A stretch of DNA of 64,000 nucleotides from Pseudomonas ceruminis (GCF_021602025.1 NZ_BQHW01000003.1:124001-188000), one strand, 5' to 3'; shown: positions 51,662-60,822, counted from the stretch's first letter. Program-made: numbers and translations. Notes: generated from the sequence alone by a model not told the origin.

Positions 51662-52222
51662 CTAGCCCAATCCCTGATCGACCCAGTTCCTGATCGCGGC
51701 CCAGACCACCGAGAGCGGCAGCGACATGCCCTCGGCCAGGTCCATGGCCGCATCGAGAATCGAGGTCTCGTCCTCCAGATCGACGTTCCTGCTGCTGGTC
51801 ACGGCTTTCCATTGCCGCCACAGTTCGGTGTCCTGGGTCTCGTCCAGGACGGGGTGGCGCCCCTTGCGCTTGGGCAGGCCGAGGATCTCCCGCCGCAGGG
51901 CGACTTCCTGATGGGTCAGGCCATAGAAGCGGCTGACCATCTCCGTGCTGGCCCCCAGCCGCAGCATGCGATCGACCGTGGCGATTTCCTTCTCCACGTC
52001 CTGTGCCTGGTTGAGCAGGCGCTGCAGCACTTCGCGGTTGACCGTGACCGAGCACCACGAGACGCTGGCGTTGGCCAGCACGCTGATCAGCGCGGGGTGC
52101 TTGAGCGCATCCAGCTCGGCCTCGCCGAAGCCCATGGCCTTGCAGCGGCGCAGTTGGCCGTTGCGAAGGTCATACAGCGCCTGGGCAATCACGGCCTGGT
52201 TGAGCGGATGCGATGTGGACAT
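51662..52222 (-). CDS. DUF2857 protein, BisC-like ICE regulator
   Basis: A 186-residue protein of the DUF2857 family (LNQAVIAQALYDLRNGQLRRCKAMGF, DRMLRLGASTEMVSRFYGLTHQEVALRREILGLPKRKG). The latter is a helix-turn-helix region resembling FlhC-type activators. In ICEclc the gene at this position is, as I recall, bisC, half of the BisDC activator that switches on late transfer promoters. The name is therefore by position and family, not by comparison. Start ATG 52222, 14 bp after the ParB-like gene. Confidence 0.75.
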   Translation of the reverse strand: MSTSHPLNQAVIAQALYDLRNGQLRRCKAMGFGEAELDALKHPALISVLANASVSWCSVTVNREVLQRLLNQAQDVEKEIATVDRMLRLGASTEMVSRFYGLTHQEVALRREILGLPKRKGRHPVLDETQDTELWRQWKAVTSSRNVDLEDETSILDAAMDLAEGMSLPLSVVWAAIRNWVDQGLG

Positions 52223-52236
52223 GCGGCCTCCCTCGC

Positions 52237-53916
52237 TCACGTCCCGGGCGCCGTGGTGCCGGCTTCCAGGTCCAGCAGACGCCGGGCGAGGCGCAGCAGC
52301 CGAAAGAGCTTGACCAACGCCGTGTCGCTCAAGCGCCTTGCGCCGCTGCCATGGCCTTGGCTCTGGCCGTGCAACAGGGTCGGCAGGTCGGCGGCGAGCT
52401 GCGCGCCGTCCAGGCCCGCTTCGGCGACGGGCTGACCCGTCAGGGAAGTGAGCAGCGTCAGCACCGCGCGGCCGAGCGGCGACGGGGCTTGGCCGCGGGC
52501 GCGGCACGCAAACCCGATGCCATCGGCGCGATCCTCGATGCACTCGTCCAGGCCTGCCTCCCCGGCGATCTCGCGCGCGAACTGCGCGATGTGGATGCGC
52601 AGCCGATCGGGCGTGTCCAGGCCGGCGTCGATGTACCAGACGTCGGAGATCGGATAGAGTCCGCCGGCTTGCACCGGGATGGACTGCAGCACGCTCGCCG
52701 AGAAGTCGGGCGGCAGCGCATCGCCCAACTGGTCGGCGACCATGCGCTGGATCGATTGGAGCCGTTCTGTCGTCGGTGCTGGCGAGACGATGTGCTCGCG
52801 AAGCAGATCGCCCGGTGCGGCCGGCTGGCTTCCCGTGGCCGCTTCGCCAACCGCCGTGTCGTCGTGGCGCAAGGTGGGCTCGGACGCCGGAGGGCTGGCG
52901 GGTGGAGGACCGGCCGCCGCTGCAGGCGTGGCGATGGACGATGCTGCGCCCGGCGGAGTCGGCGTGCCGGCGGTGGGCGAAGGCAACGCCGGCTGCGCCG
53001 CAGGTGGCGTCGGGTCACTGACCAGCGCCCGGTGGCGGCTTTCCGATTCGGTCAGGTCCAGCGCCAGCACGTCGTAGCCGATGCCCAGCAGCTCGGACAT
53101 CTGGCCGATCAGCTCGTCTTGCACGCGCTGCGGCGCGAACTCGTCGCCCTGCGTGTCGAACTGCGCCAGCACCTCCTGAAAGAAACTGTCGAAGTCCAGC
53201 GGCAGCGAACGGTCCTTGGCGTAGTGCTCCCAGGTGCGTTTGCAGGCCGTGCGCATGACCGACAGCCGCTCGACCTGGTGGCGCCCCAGGCCGCCATAGA
53301 GCACAGTGGGAATGGCGGGCAGCAGGTAGCGCACCGCGTCGGCCATGCGGGTGATGTGCGACCGCTGGACGGGGAAGCCATCGGCCGCCAGGCGGCGGGC
53401 CAGTTCCGACTGGCTCAGGGCGGCGCCGCTCTCCTGCTCGTAGAACTCCCGTGCTTTCTCGACGCCGAGCGCGCGCTCGATGAACGTGAGGCCGCCGCGC
53501 AGTTCGTTCTCGGCAAGATGCCCGGTCAGCGCGACGATTTCACCGCGCTCCGGCCATGGTCGGAACAGGCACGATATGCGGAAGAAGCGTTCTTCCTTGG
53601 TCTCCGACCAGAGTTCGCGCAGGATCGCCAGTCGCGTGTTGCCGCCGTTGCGGATGATGTAGTGGTCCTCGCCGGGCCTGCGCGTGATGGCCGGCGCCGC
53701 GTCCAGGCCGCGCTCGCGGATGGATGCCTTGATTTCCTCGTAAGCCGGGTTGCGCTTCATGCGCGGGTCATGGTCGTAGGGCCGCAACTGGTCCAGCGTC
53801 ACGACCATGGGCGTGTCCGCGATCGGGTCGCTCAAGGCCGTAGCCGCTGGGCCGCTGCGCTCGAAGCCGGCCGCGAGCAGCTTGCCTGCCATGTCCTGCG
53901 AGGTCATGTCAGCCAT
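52237..53916 (-). CDS. ParB-family ICE protein (BisD-like)
   Basis: A 559-residue protein. The ParB/sulfiredoxin-like domain (LDQLRPYDHDPRMKRNPAYEEI, RNGGNTRLAILRELW) occupies about residues 40-125. A helix-turn-helix (LSQSELARRLAADGFPVQRSHITRM) is near residue 175, and then come a Pro/Ala linker and a C-terminal helical domain. ICE ParB proteins of this type bind DNA. In ICEclc the equivalent is, to my recollection, BisD, which also acts as transcription activator with BisC. Its start overlaps the end of shi by 8 bp. Confidence 0.82.
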   Translation of the reverse strand: MADMTSQDMAGKLLAAGFERSGPAATALSDPIADTPMVVTLDQLRPYDHDPRMKRNPAYEEIKASIRERGLDAAPAITRRPGEDHYIIRNGGNTRLAILRELWSETKEERFFRISCLFRPWPERGEIVALTGHLAENELRGGLTFIERALGVEKAREFYEQESGAALSQSELARRLAADGFPVQRSHITRMADAVRYLLPAIPTVLYGGLGRHQVERLSVMRTACKRTWEHYAKDRSLPLDFDSFFQEVLAQFDTQGDEFAPQRVQDELIGQMSELLGIGYDVLALDLTESESRHRALVSDPTPPAAQPALPSPTAGTPTPPGAASSIATPAAAAGPPPASPPASEPTLRHDDTAVGEAATGSQPAAPGDLLREHIVSPAPTTERLQSIQRMVADQLGDALPPDFSASVLQSIPVQAGGLYPISDVWYIDAGLDTPDRLRIHIAQFAREIAGEAGLDECIEDRADGIGFACRARGQAPSPLGRAVLTLLTSLTGQPVAEAGLDGAQLAADLPTLLHGQSQGHGSGARRLSDTALVKLFRLLRLARRLLDLEAGTTAPGT

Positions 53917-54178
53917 GGCCGCACCCCTCGCAGTCCCCACGACCGCCGGCCGGCGCCATGCGGGCCTCTCGCTCGGCGCGGCGGATCTGCGCACGGGCGT
54001 TCAATTCGGCCCGGTGGTCACTCGCTGTCGAACTCGTGTAGATCGCCGCGCAGCCGGCCTTGGTGAACTTGAGGTGCCCGCCCGGCGTGCGCTTGACGTG
54101 CCAGCCCTCACCGACCGCGAACTCGATCAGGGCGCGCAGCCGCTTGTGGCCGCGGGCCAGCTCATGTGCGTTCGCCAT
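53909..54178 (-). CDS. shi: Small protein between parA and parB (Shi-like)
   Basis: An 89-residue basic protein: a HicA-like segment (AVGEGWHVKRTPGGHLKFTKAGCAAIYTSST) plus an Arg-rich tail ending GDCEGCGHG. The HicA/dsRBD-like fold may bind RNA. In ICEclc the small gene in this slot is called shi; its function is not established. It overlaps both neighbours, so the set is translated together. Confidence 0.65.
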   Translation of the reverse strand: MANAHELARGHKRLRALIEFAVGEGWHVKRTPGGHLKFTKAGCAAIYTSSTASDHRAELNARAQIRRAEREARMAPAGGRGDCEGCGHG

Positions 54179-55037
54179 GGGGCCTCCCAGGATCAAGAGG
54201 TCGCTGCGGGCGGCCGGATACTTGAGCCAGTCGGTCCTGCCATTGCGGGAACAACTCGCTGGCGAGCGCGCGCATCGTGTCGAGCGCGGCAGGGGCGACT
54301 CTGCCGGGCGGCTGGCGGTGCTCGACCCGATGCACCGGCAGGCCGCGCGTTGCGGCACGTGGATACGCTTCTATGGCCGGCACGTCGGTGGCGAGCACGC
54401 GGATGCCGGCGCTGTCCTGGAACAGGTCGCGCAAGGCCTGCTGGATCAGCCGTGCGTTGGCGGACACCGGGTGGACGCGGTTGATGAGCAAGTGCAGCGG
54501 CGGCGGTTCGATGCCCAGGTGCCGGTACGGCGCAATGTCTTCGAGCAACTGCATGGTGCCGCGCCGCAGCTCGCGTGCCGCGAGGATCTCCGGCGTGACG
54601 GGCGACAGCGCGAGATCGGAGGCGAGCACCGCCATCTCCAGCAGCACGGAACGCGCGCCCTGGGTGTCGATCAGCACCAGGTCGTAGAGGGGAGCAAGTG
54701 CTGGCAGCAGATGCCGCAACCGCAGGCGGCCATCCGGCGCATGCAGCAACAACGTGTTCAGCTCGCCCCGGTGGTCGTCGGACAGCACCAGGTCCAGGCC
54801 CGCGATGATCGTGCGGGACACGAGCTGGCCAAGGTCGCGCTCGTTGAAGGCCAACAGCTCATAGATGCCGCCCGGCGCGCGCTGGGTCAGTTCGTAGTAG
54901 GAGGACAAGGTGGGCTGCACGTCGAGATCGAGCAGCAGCACGCGCAGGCCCGCGTCCGCGGCGAGCCCGCCCAGGTTGGCGGCCGTCGTGGTCTTGCCGA
55001 CGCCGCCCTTCGTTGAAATGATGGACACGACCTGCAT
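54162..55037 (-). CDS. parA: ParA-family partition ATPase
   Basis: A 291-residue deviant-Walker ATPase: STKGGVGKTTTAANLGGL at residues 8-25, LLLDLDVQPTLSSYY, and VLIDTQGA. Such ICE ParA proteins keep the excised or replicating circular form stable. It is followed by shi and the ParB-like gene with overlaps, giving the parA-shi-parB order known from ICEclc. Confidence 0.92.
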   Translation of the reverse strand: MQVVSIISTKGGVGKTTTAANLGGLAADAGLRVLLLDLDVQPTLSSYYELTQRAPGGIYELLAFNERDLGQLVSRTIIAGLDLVLSDDHRGELNTLLLHAPDGRLRLRHLLPALAPLYDLVLIDTQGARSVLLEMAVLASDLALSPVTPEILAARELRRGTMQLLEDIAPYRHLGIEPPPLHLLINRVHPVSANARLIQQALRDLFQDSAGIRVLATDVPAIEAYPRAATRGLPVHRVEHRQPPGRVAPAALDTMRALASELFPQWQDRLAQVSGRPQRPLDPGRPHGERT

Positions 55038-55079
55038 GGCGCTCTCCGGCTGGGAATGGGAAGTCCGCGGGAGAGCGGG

Positions 55080-55301
55080 TCAGGTCCGGTGGTTGAGGCG
55101 CTCGGCGATCCACTGGTCGATTTCGATCGAATCCCAGCCGACAGCGCGCACGCCCAGGCGCAGCGCCTGAGGGAACTGGCGCTTCTTCATCAGGTTGTAG
55201 ATGTGGGCGCGTTTGAAGCCGGACTTCGCTTCGACTTCATCGAGCCGCAGGATGCGGCGCTCGTTCGGCGGGAGTACAGGGGTCTGCGACATGGCGGTCA
55301 C
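55080..55301 (-). CDS. alpA: AlpA-family regulator
   Basis: A 73-residue MerR/excisionase-like winged helix: ILRLDEVEAKSGFKRAHIYNLMKKRQFPQALRLG...VGWDSIEIDQWI is the full AlpA signature. First gene of the alpA-parA-shi-parB cluster. The start may be at 55301 or, after a better spaced ribosome site, at 55292 (MSQTP). A dyad lies upstream at 55,366-55,379. Confidence 0.88.
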   Translation of the reverse strand: MTAMSQTPVLPPNERRILRLDEVEAKSGFKRAHIYNLMKKRQFPQALRLGVRAVGWDSIEIDQWIAERLNHRT

Positions 55302-55365
55302 TCCTGAACGCTCGGTGGCGTTTGTTGGCGTGACCTCTATTCAATAGACCTGGCTGCGGAAAGAC

Positions 55366-55379
55366 ATTGCAAATGCAAT
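55366..55379. promoter_or_regulatory. Dyad upstream of alpA (operator candidate)
   Basis: ATTGCA-AA-TGCAAT, a perfect 6 bp dyad, with a further ATTGCA half site at 55,387-55,392, 65-90 bp upstream of the alpA start in the only intergenic gap of this cluster. Confidence 0.55.
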
Positions 55380-55410
55380 CTCCGCGATTGCACATACAAG
55401 CTGGATAACC

Positions 55411-56157
55411 TCATGCGCTTGCGCTACGAACGTACCTCTTAGCGTTGGCGAACTTTCCGTTTAAGGTGCGCTCAGTGATGCCCATGGTGCCGCCGTAGTG
55501 GGCGACCAATGCAGAGACAAGGGCCTCCTGCGTTTTGAAGCTGGAATAGGGCACGCCTGAAGGCGACTGGCTCAGCATCAGCGTCAACATCCCTCCAATG
55601 ATGTTGAGATAGGTCGTTTCCGCCCGTTCGCTGATCTCGCATTGCTTGGATGCCAACAGCACCGAGGATTGCTTGAGTAGCGTGTCGTGCTGCTCCTGCA
55701 GTTCTCGCATCTCACGTCGGGCTTGTTCAAGCGCGGCCTGAAGGGCCAGCCGCTCCACGAGGATCGCCTGTCCTGTTTCCATGGTGATGAAAGGATGCGC
55801 CATGCGTTCGCCACGGCTGAACAGAAATCCTGGCCGGTGCTCGGGATAGTGGGTGCGCATCCAGCGTTTTAGATCGACATGGCGAACAGTCAGATCCAGA
55901 GAATTGAGCAGGTTCGGATCATTGAGCGTGATCCCGTTCTTGCCGTAGGGCAGCTCTCCGTTGAGGATGCCGTCATAGATACGTTCCGAGTGCAGCCGGC
56001 ACTCATTCCATCGAGGGCAGTTCAGCGACCGAGGCAGGACACGCGGTGACGCGATCGTGGCCAGGATCATCGGGAGATACCGCAGCAACCCAGCCCATCG
56101 GATGGCCGCCTCGATGGGACGATAGAACACCTTTGATGTTGAAATGTCCTTGTGCAT
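55411..56157 (-). CDS. ICE protein of unknown function near the right end (248 aa)
   Basis: A soluble protein with a basic N-terminal half (YRPIEAAIRWAGLLRYLP, RWNECRLHSERIYDGILNG), a short coiled-coil segment (ALEQARREMRELQEQHDTLLKQS, about residues 140-165) and a C-terminal domain (VAHYGGTMGITERTLNGKFANAKRYV). No domain recognised; a DNA- or protein-binding regulatory role would fit. GGAGACGAAG precedes the ATG. Upstream of it no further clear ICE gene is found. Confidence 0.65.
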   Translation of the reverse strand: MHKDISTSKVFYRPIEAAIRWAGLLRYLPMILATIASPRVLPRSLNCPRWNECRLHSERIYDGILNGELPYGKNGITLNDPNLLNSLDLTVRHVDLKRWMRTHYPEHRPGFLFSRGERMAHPFITMETGQAILVERLALQAALEQARREMRELQEQHDTLLKQSSVLLASKQCEISERAETTYLNIIGGMLTLMLSQSPSGVPYSSFKTQEALVSALVAHYGGTMGITERTLNGKFANAKRYVRSASA

Positions 56158-56607
56158 GTCTTCGTCTCCTTTCGGGTGCGCTACATCACCGGCTCCTTTC
56201 TTGCCCAAGGGCTGTTGTGTCGTTATGGCCTGCGACGGACGCTTGAGGCGATGCCCTAAGCGAAGGCGGAGGAGGCCATTGGCGTCCGCCGCAGGTGGCC
56301 TTGTCTTGCTTGATATGCAAGAATCGATCAGTTGCCGGCCCATCGAGCGATGAGGACGCAAGCTCGATATTGGCGCTCACGGTACCAGCGTCATAGGTGG
56401 CGCAAAGCCCATCAAGACCGATTTGGTATGGTCTGATATCCAGACGGTTCAAGACCAGCGAGTTGAAGCGTTCGACGCCCCTACGTCCAGTTGGGGACTG
56501 GAAATCAGCGGTTAGTGATGCATCGCTCCACATGCTGATATATCGACAAAGTATCTGCCGCAGTACCAGTGACCCTGCCAGGTTGCCCCAGCACATAGGA
56601 GACGGAG
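56158..56607. other. 450 bp without a firmly supported gene
   Basis: A minus-strand frame ending at 56,186 and beginning at 56,596 or beyond (137 residues or more: SLVLRQILCRYISMWSDASL, GRRGVERFNSLVLNRLDIR) has somewhat protein-like composition but no recognised family and no clear ribosome site. No att repeat, tRNA end or integrase was seen. The ICE right end could lie here. Confidence 0.4.
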
Positions 56608-57108
56608 ATGGCTGAACATTCCCATGAACATCAACATCACACATCCGGTCAGATGGGTAAGCACGGCCGACCATACGCCAAGTTCTGGGTGAACATGGTG
56701 TTGGGCCTCGTCGTCATGTACTTCGTAATGTTCAGCATGATCGACGGCGCCAGGGACTTCAGAAACAATCTCAACATGCTCTACATGGCGGTCACTATGT
56801 GGGCGCCAATGGGCATCTTCATGCTAGCGACAATGCCCGGCATGTTTCCAAACCGGCGGCTCAATCTCGTGCTGTACGGCTTGTTTGCCGTTCTCACACT
56901 CGGTTCTTTTGCCGCTACCCGTGCTCAAACCGGAATCGGCGATCGACAGTTCATCGCGTCTATGGTCCCGCACCATTCGGGAGCGATCCTCATGTGCCGC
57001 GAGGCGCAGCTCTCAGATCCGGAACTCGTCAACCTATGCCAAGCGATTTCCGATGGCCAGCGCGCGGAGATCGAGCAGATGAACCGGATTGCTGCACGCC
57101 TTCGTTGA
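56608..57108 (+). CDS. DUF305-domain membrane-anchored protein
   Basis: A 166-residue protein. The His-rich N-terminus (HSHEHQHHTSGQMGKHG) precedes three membrane helices (about residues 28-48, 55-75, 85-100) and a C-terminal DUF305 segment (DRQFIASMVPHHSGAILMCREAQLSDPELVNLC), whose His and Met residues suggest copper or other metal binding. DUF305 proteins are frequent in metal-resistance islands. ATG 56608 with GGAGACGGAG upstream. Whether it belongs to the ICE or the chromosome is unclear. Confidence 0.8.
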   Translation: MAEHSHEHQHHTSGQMGKHGRPYAKFWVNMVLGLVVMYFVMFSMIDGARDFRNNLNMLYMAVTMWAPMGIFMLATMPGMFPNRRLNLVLYGLFAVLTLGSFAATRAQTGIGDRQFIASMVPHHSGAILMCREAQLSDPELVNLCQAISDGQRAEIEQMNRIAARLR

Positions 57109-57740
57109 GGCTGGCTGCCACTACACTGGCGCCGCGTTGCGCTCCGGCGAAGTTAGCCGCAGCGATGTAAAGATGAGTACTTGCGGTGGTCCGATGCCGG
57201 CGGTTGTGTCCTACAGCCGTCCAGGTGCCAGGTAGTCCACGCGACACCACCCCGCGCTGCCTGCGGAGCGAGCGCAAGTCATGATCGTCGCAAGTTGGAG
57301 TTCGATAGCGAACCCGCTCAGCAGCTGGACGCATCAGGCGTAACGACGGGTGGATGGATCATCCTTGGACGCTGGTGGAAGTGGTTGGATGAACTTTGTT
57401 GCCGAGGGCGAAAAACAAGGCTATAATTGAGTTCTTCGCTGATCACCACAGTGGAGAAAGTGATTGGGAAACAGAGACTTAGCGCTCTAGTGCATGACTC
57501 GTTTCCCGCTCCAAATATCGATTTACAGAGTTCCATTGAAGCCTGTAAGTCCTTGAAAATAGACGCTTCGGCGTCTTTTTTCGTTCCAGGCAAATCCACT
57601 CCTATCCATGGGCATCCAGACTTTCCTAGTCTAGAAATTAGTCCATGAAATCCGCATTTTCCCCGTGGCGGTTCGTTGCTGGAGAGGCGCGTTGAGCGTT
57701 CCGAGCATCTAGCCCTGAATTTCAGGTTCAGGAGCTCGTA
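57109..57740. other. 632 bp, mostly non-coding, AT-richer
   Basis: No supported gene. It holds an intrinsic terminator at 57,561-57,582 and, at the right end, the start region of an integrase fragment. Base composition falls compared with the ICE, so the ICE/chromosome junction or an older island boundary is likely here. Confidence 0.45.
57561..57582 (+). terminator. Intrinsic terminator
   Basis: AGACGC-TTCG-GCGTCT followed by TTTTTT. Very strong, but no recognised gene ends just before it. Confidence 0.8.
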
Positions 57741-57830
57741 CATGGCACTCTCAGATGCAACCGCTCGCCAGGCCAAGGACTACACCCTCGGCGATAGCGA
57801 TGGCTTGTCACTCGGCGTGACGGCTGCTCG
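57741..57830 (+). pseudogene. N-terminal fragment of a P4-type tyrosine integrase
   Basis: The first about 28 codons (MALSDATARQAKDYTLGDSD, then GLSLGVTA) match the start of DUF4102-type phage/island integrases, including the arm-binding domain's D-x-x-GL-x-L motif. The frame then changes into Pro/His-rich sequence and an IS3 remnant. Such integrases sit next to their attachment site, so an older island was probably inserted nearby. Confidence 0.65.
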
Positions 57831-57880
57831 CGCAGGGTACCAACCCCTGCACCCACCGCCGGCACCAGCACCACACCCAC

Positions 57881-58190
57881 ATCCAAACTGGCAAAGCTTC
57901 CTGAGAGCCAACAATTTGGTCAGCAGCATGAGCCGGCGAGGAAACGGCCATGACAATGCCGTAGCCGAGAGCTTTTCCAGCTTTTCGAGCTTTTGAAGCG
58001 TGAGCGAATCCGATGAAACATCTACGCAGCGCGTGATGAAGCCCTCAGTAATACTTTCGATTGCATCGAGATGGTCTATTCCCTAAACGCCGACACAAAA
58101 GTGCTATGCAGCTATCGCCGGTGGAGTATGAGAAACGCTATTTTCTGAGCTTGGAGAGTGCTAGGAAACCAGCGGCGATTCAGTGCGCTG
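57881..58190 (+). pseudogene. IS3-family transposase (OrfB) 3' remnant
   Basis: Pieces in shifting frames: NLVSSMSRRGNGHDNAVAES (the catalytic-core end motif), ELLKRERI, a decayed ATREEA-type block (IYAARDEALSNTFDCIEMVY), and QLSPVEYEKRYF. Together they follow the C-terminal order of IS3-group OrfB. Frameshifts and stops make it non-functional. No inverted repeats could be fixed. Confidence 0.75.
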
Positions 58191-58722
58191 GTTCTGCATA
58201 GGTAAGAGGTCCTACGACTCTGCTTGAAGGATCCTGCATGTTGTGCAGGAAAAAGAGCTGGGGCAGGGCATTTTTAATTCTTTTACTAGAAAGTATGTAC
58301 TATTGAGATTCCGAAAAGATTGGCAGTTTTTTTACTTCCGTCTGTGGGACGTTTCTGGTTTTGAGTTTGATGATTTAAATTATTGGGTGTTTGTGCATCG
58401 GTGCCTCCCATAGTCTGCTGGTTAAATATCATTGATATGGATCAATGCAATGCTGGTGCATTGGTTGCTTCTATTTGGCGTAACCCCATTGGGCCTTTGC
58501 AGCCAGGCACCCAGCCGAAGGTTTTTCTGTTGATTGTAGGAAGTTTCCTAGTTTTGTGCAGGGGGTGGCGAGAAATAAAAAAATGGTACATGTTTGGTTG
58601 GGAAATATTTCGGGTGTCGCGTTGCTGGCTATAAGGTGAGTCCCATTGCGTTTGCCGATGGGATTGAAATAGATCGTTGTCGGTGATGTCTCTGTCGTCG
58701 AGGCCCGCTTTCAGGAGGAATT
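58191..58722. other. Upstream region of the T6SS operon, no supported gene
   Basis: AT-rich. A possible sigma-54 type element (TGGTGC-N5-TTGCT, with GG at 58,455-58,456 and GC at 58,467-58,468, 10 bp between) lies about 255 bp before tssB. An 83-codon frame at 58,383-58,634 has no ribosome site or family and is not supported. TTTGCCGATGGGA and AGGAGGAA precede tssB. Confidence 0.4.
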
Positions 58723-59226
58723 ATGGCTTCAAACAGTTTTCAGAATGAGGTGCCCAAGGCGCGCGTTAATATCAAGCTTGATCTGCACACCGGTGGTGCT
58801 CAGCGCAAAGTAGAGCTGCCGCTAAAACTCATGCTCATGGGGGACTACAGCAACGGTAAGGAGCAGCGTCCGCTGTCCGAGCGAAGCAAGATCAACATCG
58901 ACAAGAATAATTTCGACAATGTGCTCTCTGAGCTTTCGCCAAATCTGAAACTGATTGTCAAAGATACGCTCGCCAATGAAGAGGGTGAGACGCCTGTGGA
59001 GTTGAGTTTCCAGCGGATGAAGGATTTCGAGCCCGAGCAGGTTGCTCGACAGATACCGCAACTACGTGCATTGCTGGCGATGCGAAACCTGCTGCGTGAG
59101 TTGAAAGCCAATCTTCTGGATAACGCAACGTTTCGTTCCGAACTGGAGCGAATACTCAAAGATGAGGCATTGAGTGACGAGTTGCGCAAGGAACTGGCTG
59201 CCCTTGCCCCGCAAGGCGAATGCTAG
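58723..59226 (+). CDS. tssB: T6SS contractile sheath small subunit TssB (VipA)
   Basis: A 167-residue protein of the ImpB/VipA family. It begins with the basic RVNIKLDLHTGG strand and contains LPLKLMLMGDYSNGKEQRPLSERSKINIDKNNF, the family's conserved block, and a helical C-terminus. It polymerises with TssC into the sheath that drives the T6SS needle. Very good ribosome site (AGGAGG). First gene of the operon. Confidence 0.95.
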   Translation: MASNSFQNEVPKARVNIKLDLHTGGAQRKVELPLKLMLMGDYSNGKEQRPLSERSKINIDKNNFDNVLSELSPNLKLIVKDTLANEEGETPVELSFQRMKDFEPEQVARQIPQLRALLAMRNLLRELKANLLDNATFRSELERILKDEALSDELRKELAALAPQGEC

Positions 59227-59260
59227 ATAACCATCATTTCGACTCACGGGAAGCGAACAC

Positions 59261-60799
59261 ATGTCCGAAGAGCAATCCTCTGCGCAATCGCGTGGTGCCA
59301 TTGTGCGGGTGGAAGACAGCCAGAATGTCTACCACGCCTTGTTTGAAAAAATAAACCTCGAACCCCTTGAGCAGATGGGCGGTATCGACGCCTACCAGAG
59401 TGTGGACGTTCTGTCTGAGGCAACACCCAATGAGCGTGTGACCGCGTCTGTAAGTGTTTTTCTTGAGCGGCTCAAGCAAGTCTCCCCGAAAGTGGAGCGG
59501 CTGGACAGGGCCCTGCTGGATGAGCACATCGCCTCGATTGATGCCCAGATCAGCAGTCAGCTGGACGAAGTGATGCACCATCCTGACTTTCAGCGGGTAG
59601 AGTCGATCTGGCGTGGGGCGAAGTCGTTGATCGACCAGACGGACTTCCGACAGAACGTCCGCATCGAGTTGTTGGATATCAGTAAAGCGCATCTGGCCCA
59701 GGACTTTGAAGATGCGCCGGAGATTTCTCAAAGCGGCATGTACCTGCATACGTATACTCAAGAATACGATACGCCAGGTGGTGAACCTATCGCGGCAGCC
59801 GTCTCAAACTACGAGTTTGGCCGTGGGGCGCAGGACATTGCACTGTTGCGGAATATCTCGAAAGTTGCGGCCTCCGCCCATATGCCATTCTTGTGCTCGA
59901 TGGGCCCTGCGTTCTTTGGCAAGCAAACCATGGAGGAGGTCGCCGCGATCAAGGATATCGGCAACTACATGGACCGTGCTGAGTATATTAAATGGCACGC
60001 TTTCGCCGAAAGCGATGATGCCCGCTATGTCGGCGGTACATTGCCCTGTACTTTGGGGCGCCTGCCTTATGGGCCTGGTACGAATCCGGTTCGGCTGTTT
60101 AACTATGAAGAGCGGGTCAAGGGGCCGGACCACAGCAAGTACCTCTGGGTAAGCTCGACGTTCGCGTTTGCAGCCAATATGGTCAAAAGCTTTATCGCCA
60201 ATGGTTGGTGCGTACAAATCCGAGGGCCGCAATCAGGTGGTGCTGTAACTAATCTGCCCATCCATCTCTATGACATGGGTACGGGCAGTCAGGTCAAGAT
60301 TCCTTCGGAAATTATGATTCCGGAAACCCGCGAGTTTGAGTTTGCCAATCTTGGTTTGATTCCGTTGTCGTATTACAAGAATCGTGACTATGCGTGCTTC
60401 TTTTCGGCGAACTCAGCTCATAAACCAGCTATCTATGATACGCCTGAGGCCACCGCCAACAGTCGCATCAATTCTCGGCTGCCTTATGTATTCCTGCTTT
60501 CTCGCATCGCGCACTATTTGAAGCTCATTCAGCGGGAAAACATTGGTACCACCAAGGACCGTCGCCTGTTGGAACTGGAATTGAACAGGTGGATTAGCGG
60601 CCTGGTTACTGAAATGACGGACCCCGGTGATGACTTGCAGGCGTCTCATCCGCTGAGAGAGGCGAAGGTGGTTGTCGAAGATATCGATGACAACCCAGGC
60701 TTCTTCAGGGTCAAGTTGTTTGCTGTGCCGCATTTCCAGGTTGAGGGGATGGACATCAACCTGTCGTTGGTTTCTCAGATGCCGAAAGCTAAATCCTAA
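59261..60799 (+). CDS. tssC: T6SS contractile sheath large subunit TssC (VipB)
   Basis: A 512-residue protein of the EvpB/VipB family. It has the typical HPDFQRVESIWRGAKSLID and LYNDYEFG-like region (SNYEFGRGAQDIALLRNISKVAASAHMPF), and the C-terminal DDNPGFFRVKLFAVPHFQVEGMDINLSLVS block. Normal length. Starts 34 bp after tssB. Confidence 0.96.
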   Translation: MSEEQSSAQSRGAIVRVEDSQNVYHALFEKINLEPLEQMGGIDAYQSVDVLSEATPNERVTASVSVFLERLKQVSPKVERLDRALLDEHIASIDAQISSQLDEVMHHPDFQRVESIWRGAKSLIDQTDFRQNVRIELLDISKAHLAQDFEDAPEISQSGMYLHTYTQEYDTPGGEPIAAAVSNYEFGRGAQDIALLRNISKVAASAHMPFLCSMGPAFFGKQTMEEVAAIKDIGNYMDRAEYIKWHAFAESDDARYVGGTLPCTLGRLPYGPGTNPVRLFNYEERVKGPDHSKYLWVSSTFAFAANMVKSFIANGWCVQIRGPQSGGAVTNLPIHLYDMGTGSQVKIPSEIMIPETREFEFANLGLIPLSYYKNRDYACFFSANSAHKPAIYDTPEATANSRINSRLPYVFLLSRIAHYLKLIQRENIGTTKDRRLLELELNRWISGLVTEMTDPGDDLQASHPLREAKVVVEDIDDNPGFFRVKLFAVPHFQVEGMDINLSLVSQMPKAKS

Positions 60800-60822
60800 C
60801 GACAACCCAGGAGCTTCTCATC

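Noticed and set aside
52213-54066. A 617-codon plus-strand frame opposite the ParB-like gene
   Set aside because: Low-complexity Arg/Gln/Ala composition, mirror of a conserved minus-strand gene.
58383-58634. An 83-codon gene before tssB
   Set aside because: No ribosome site, unusual composition, no family; lies in the AT-rich promoter region.
56158-58722. An attR site with the 3' end of a tRNA gene
   Set aside because: No tRNA-like sequence and no repeat of a tRNA 3' end could be recognised, so no attachment site is reported.
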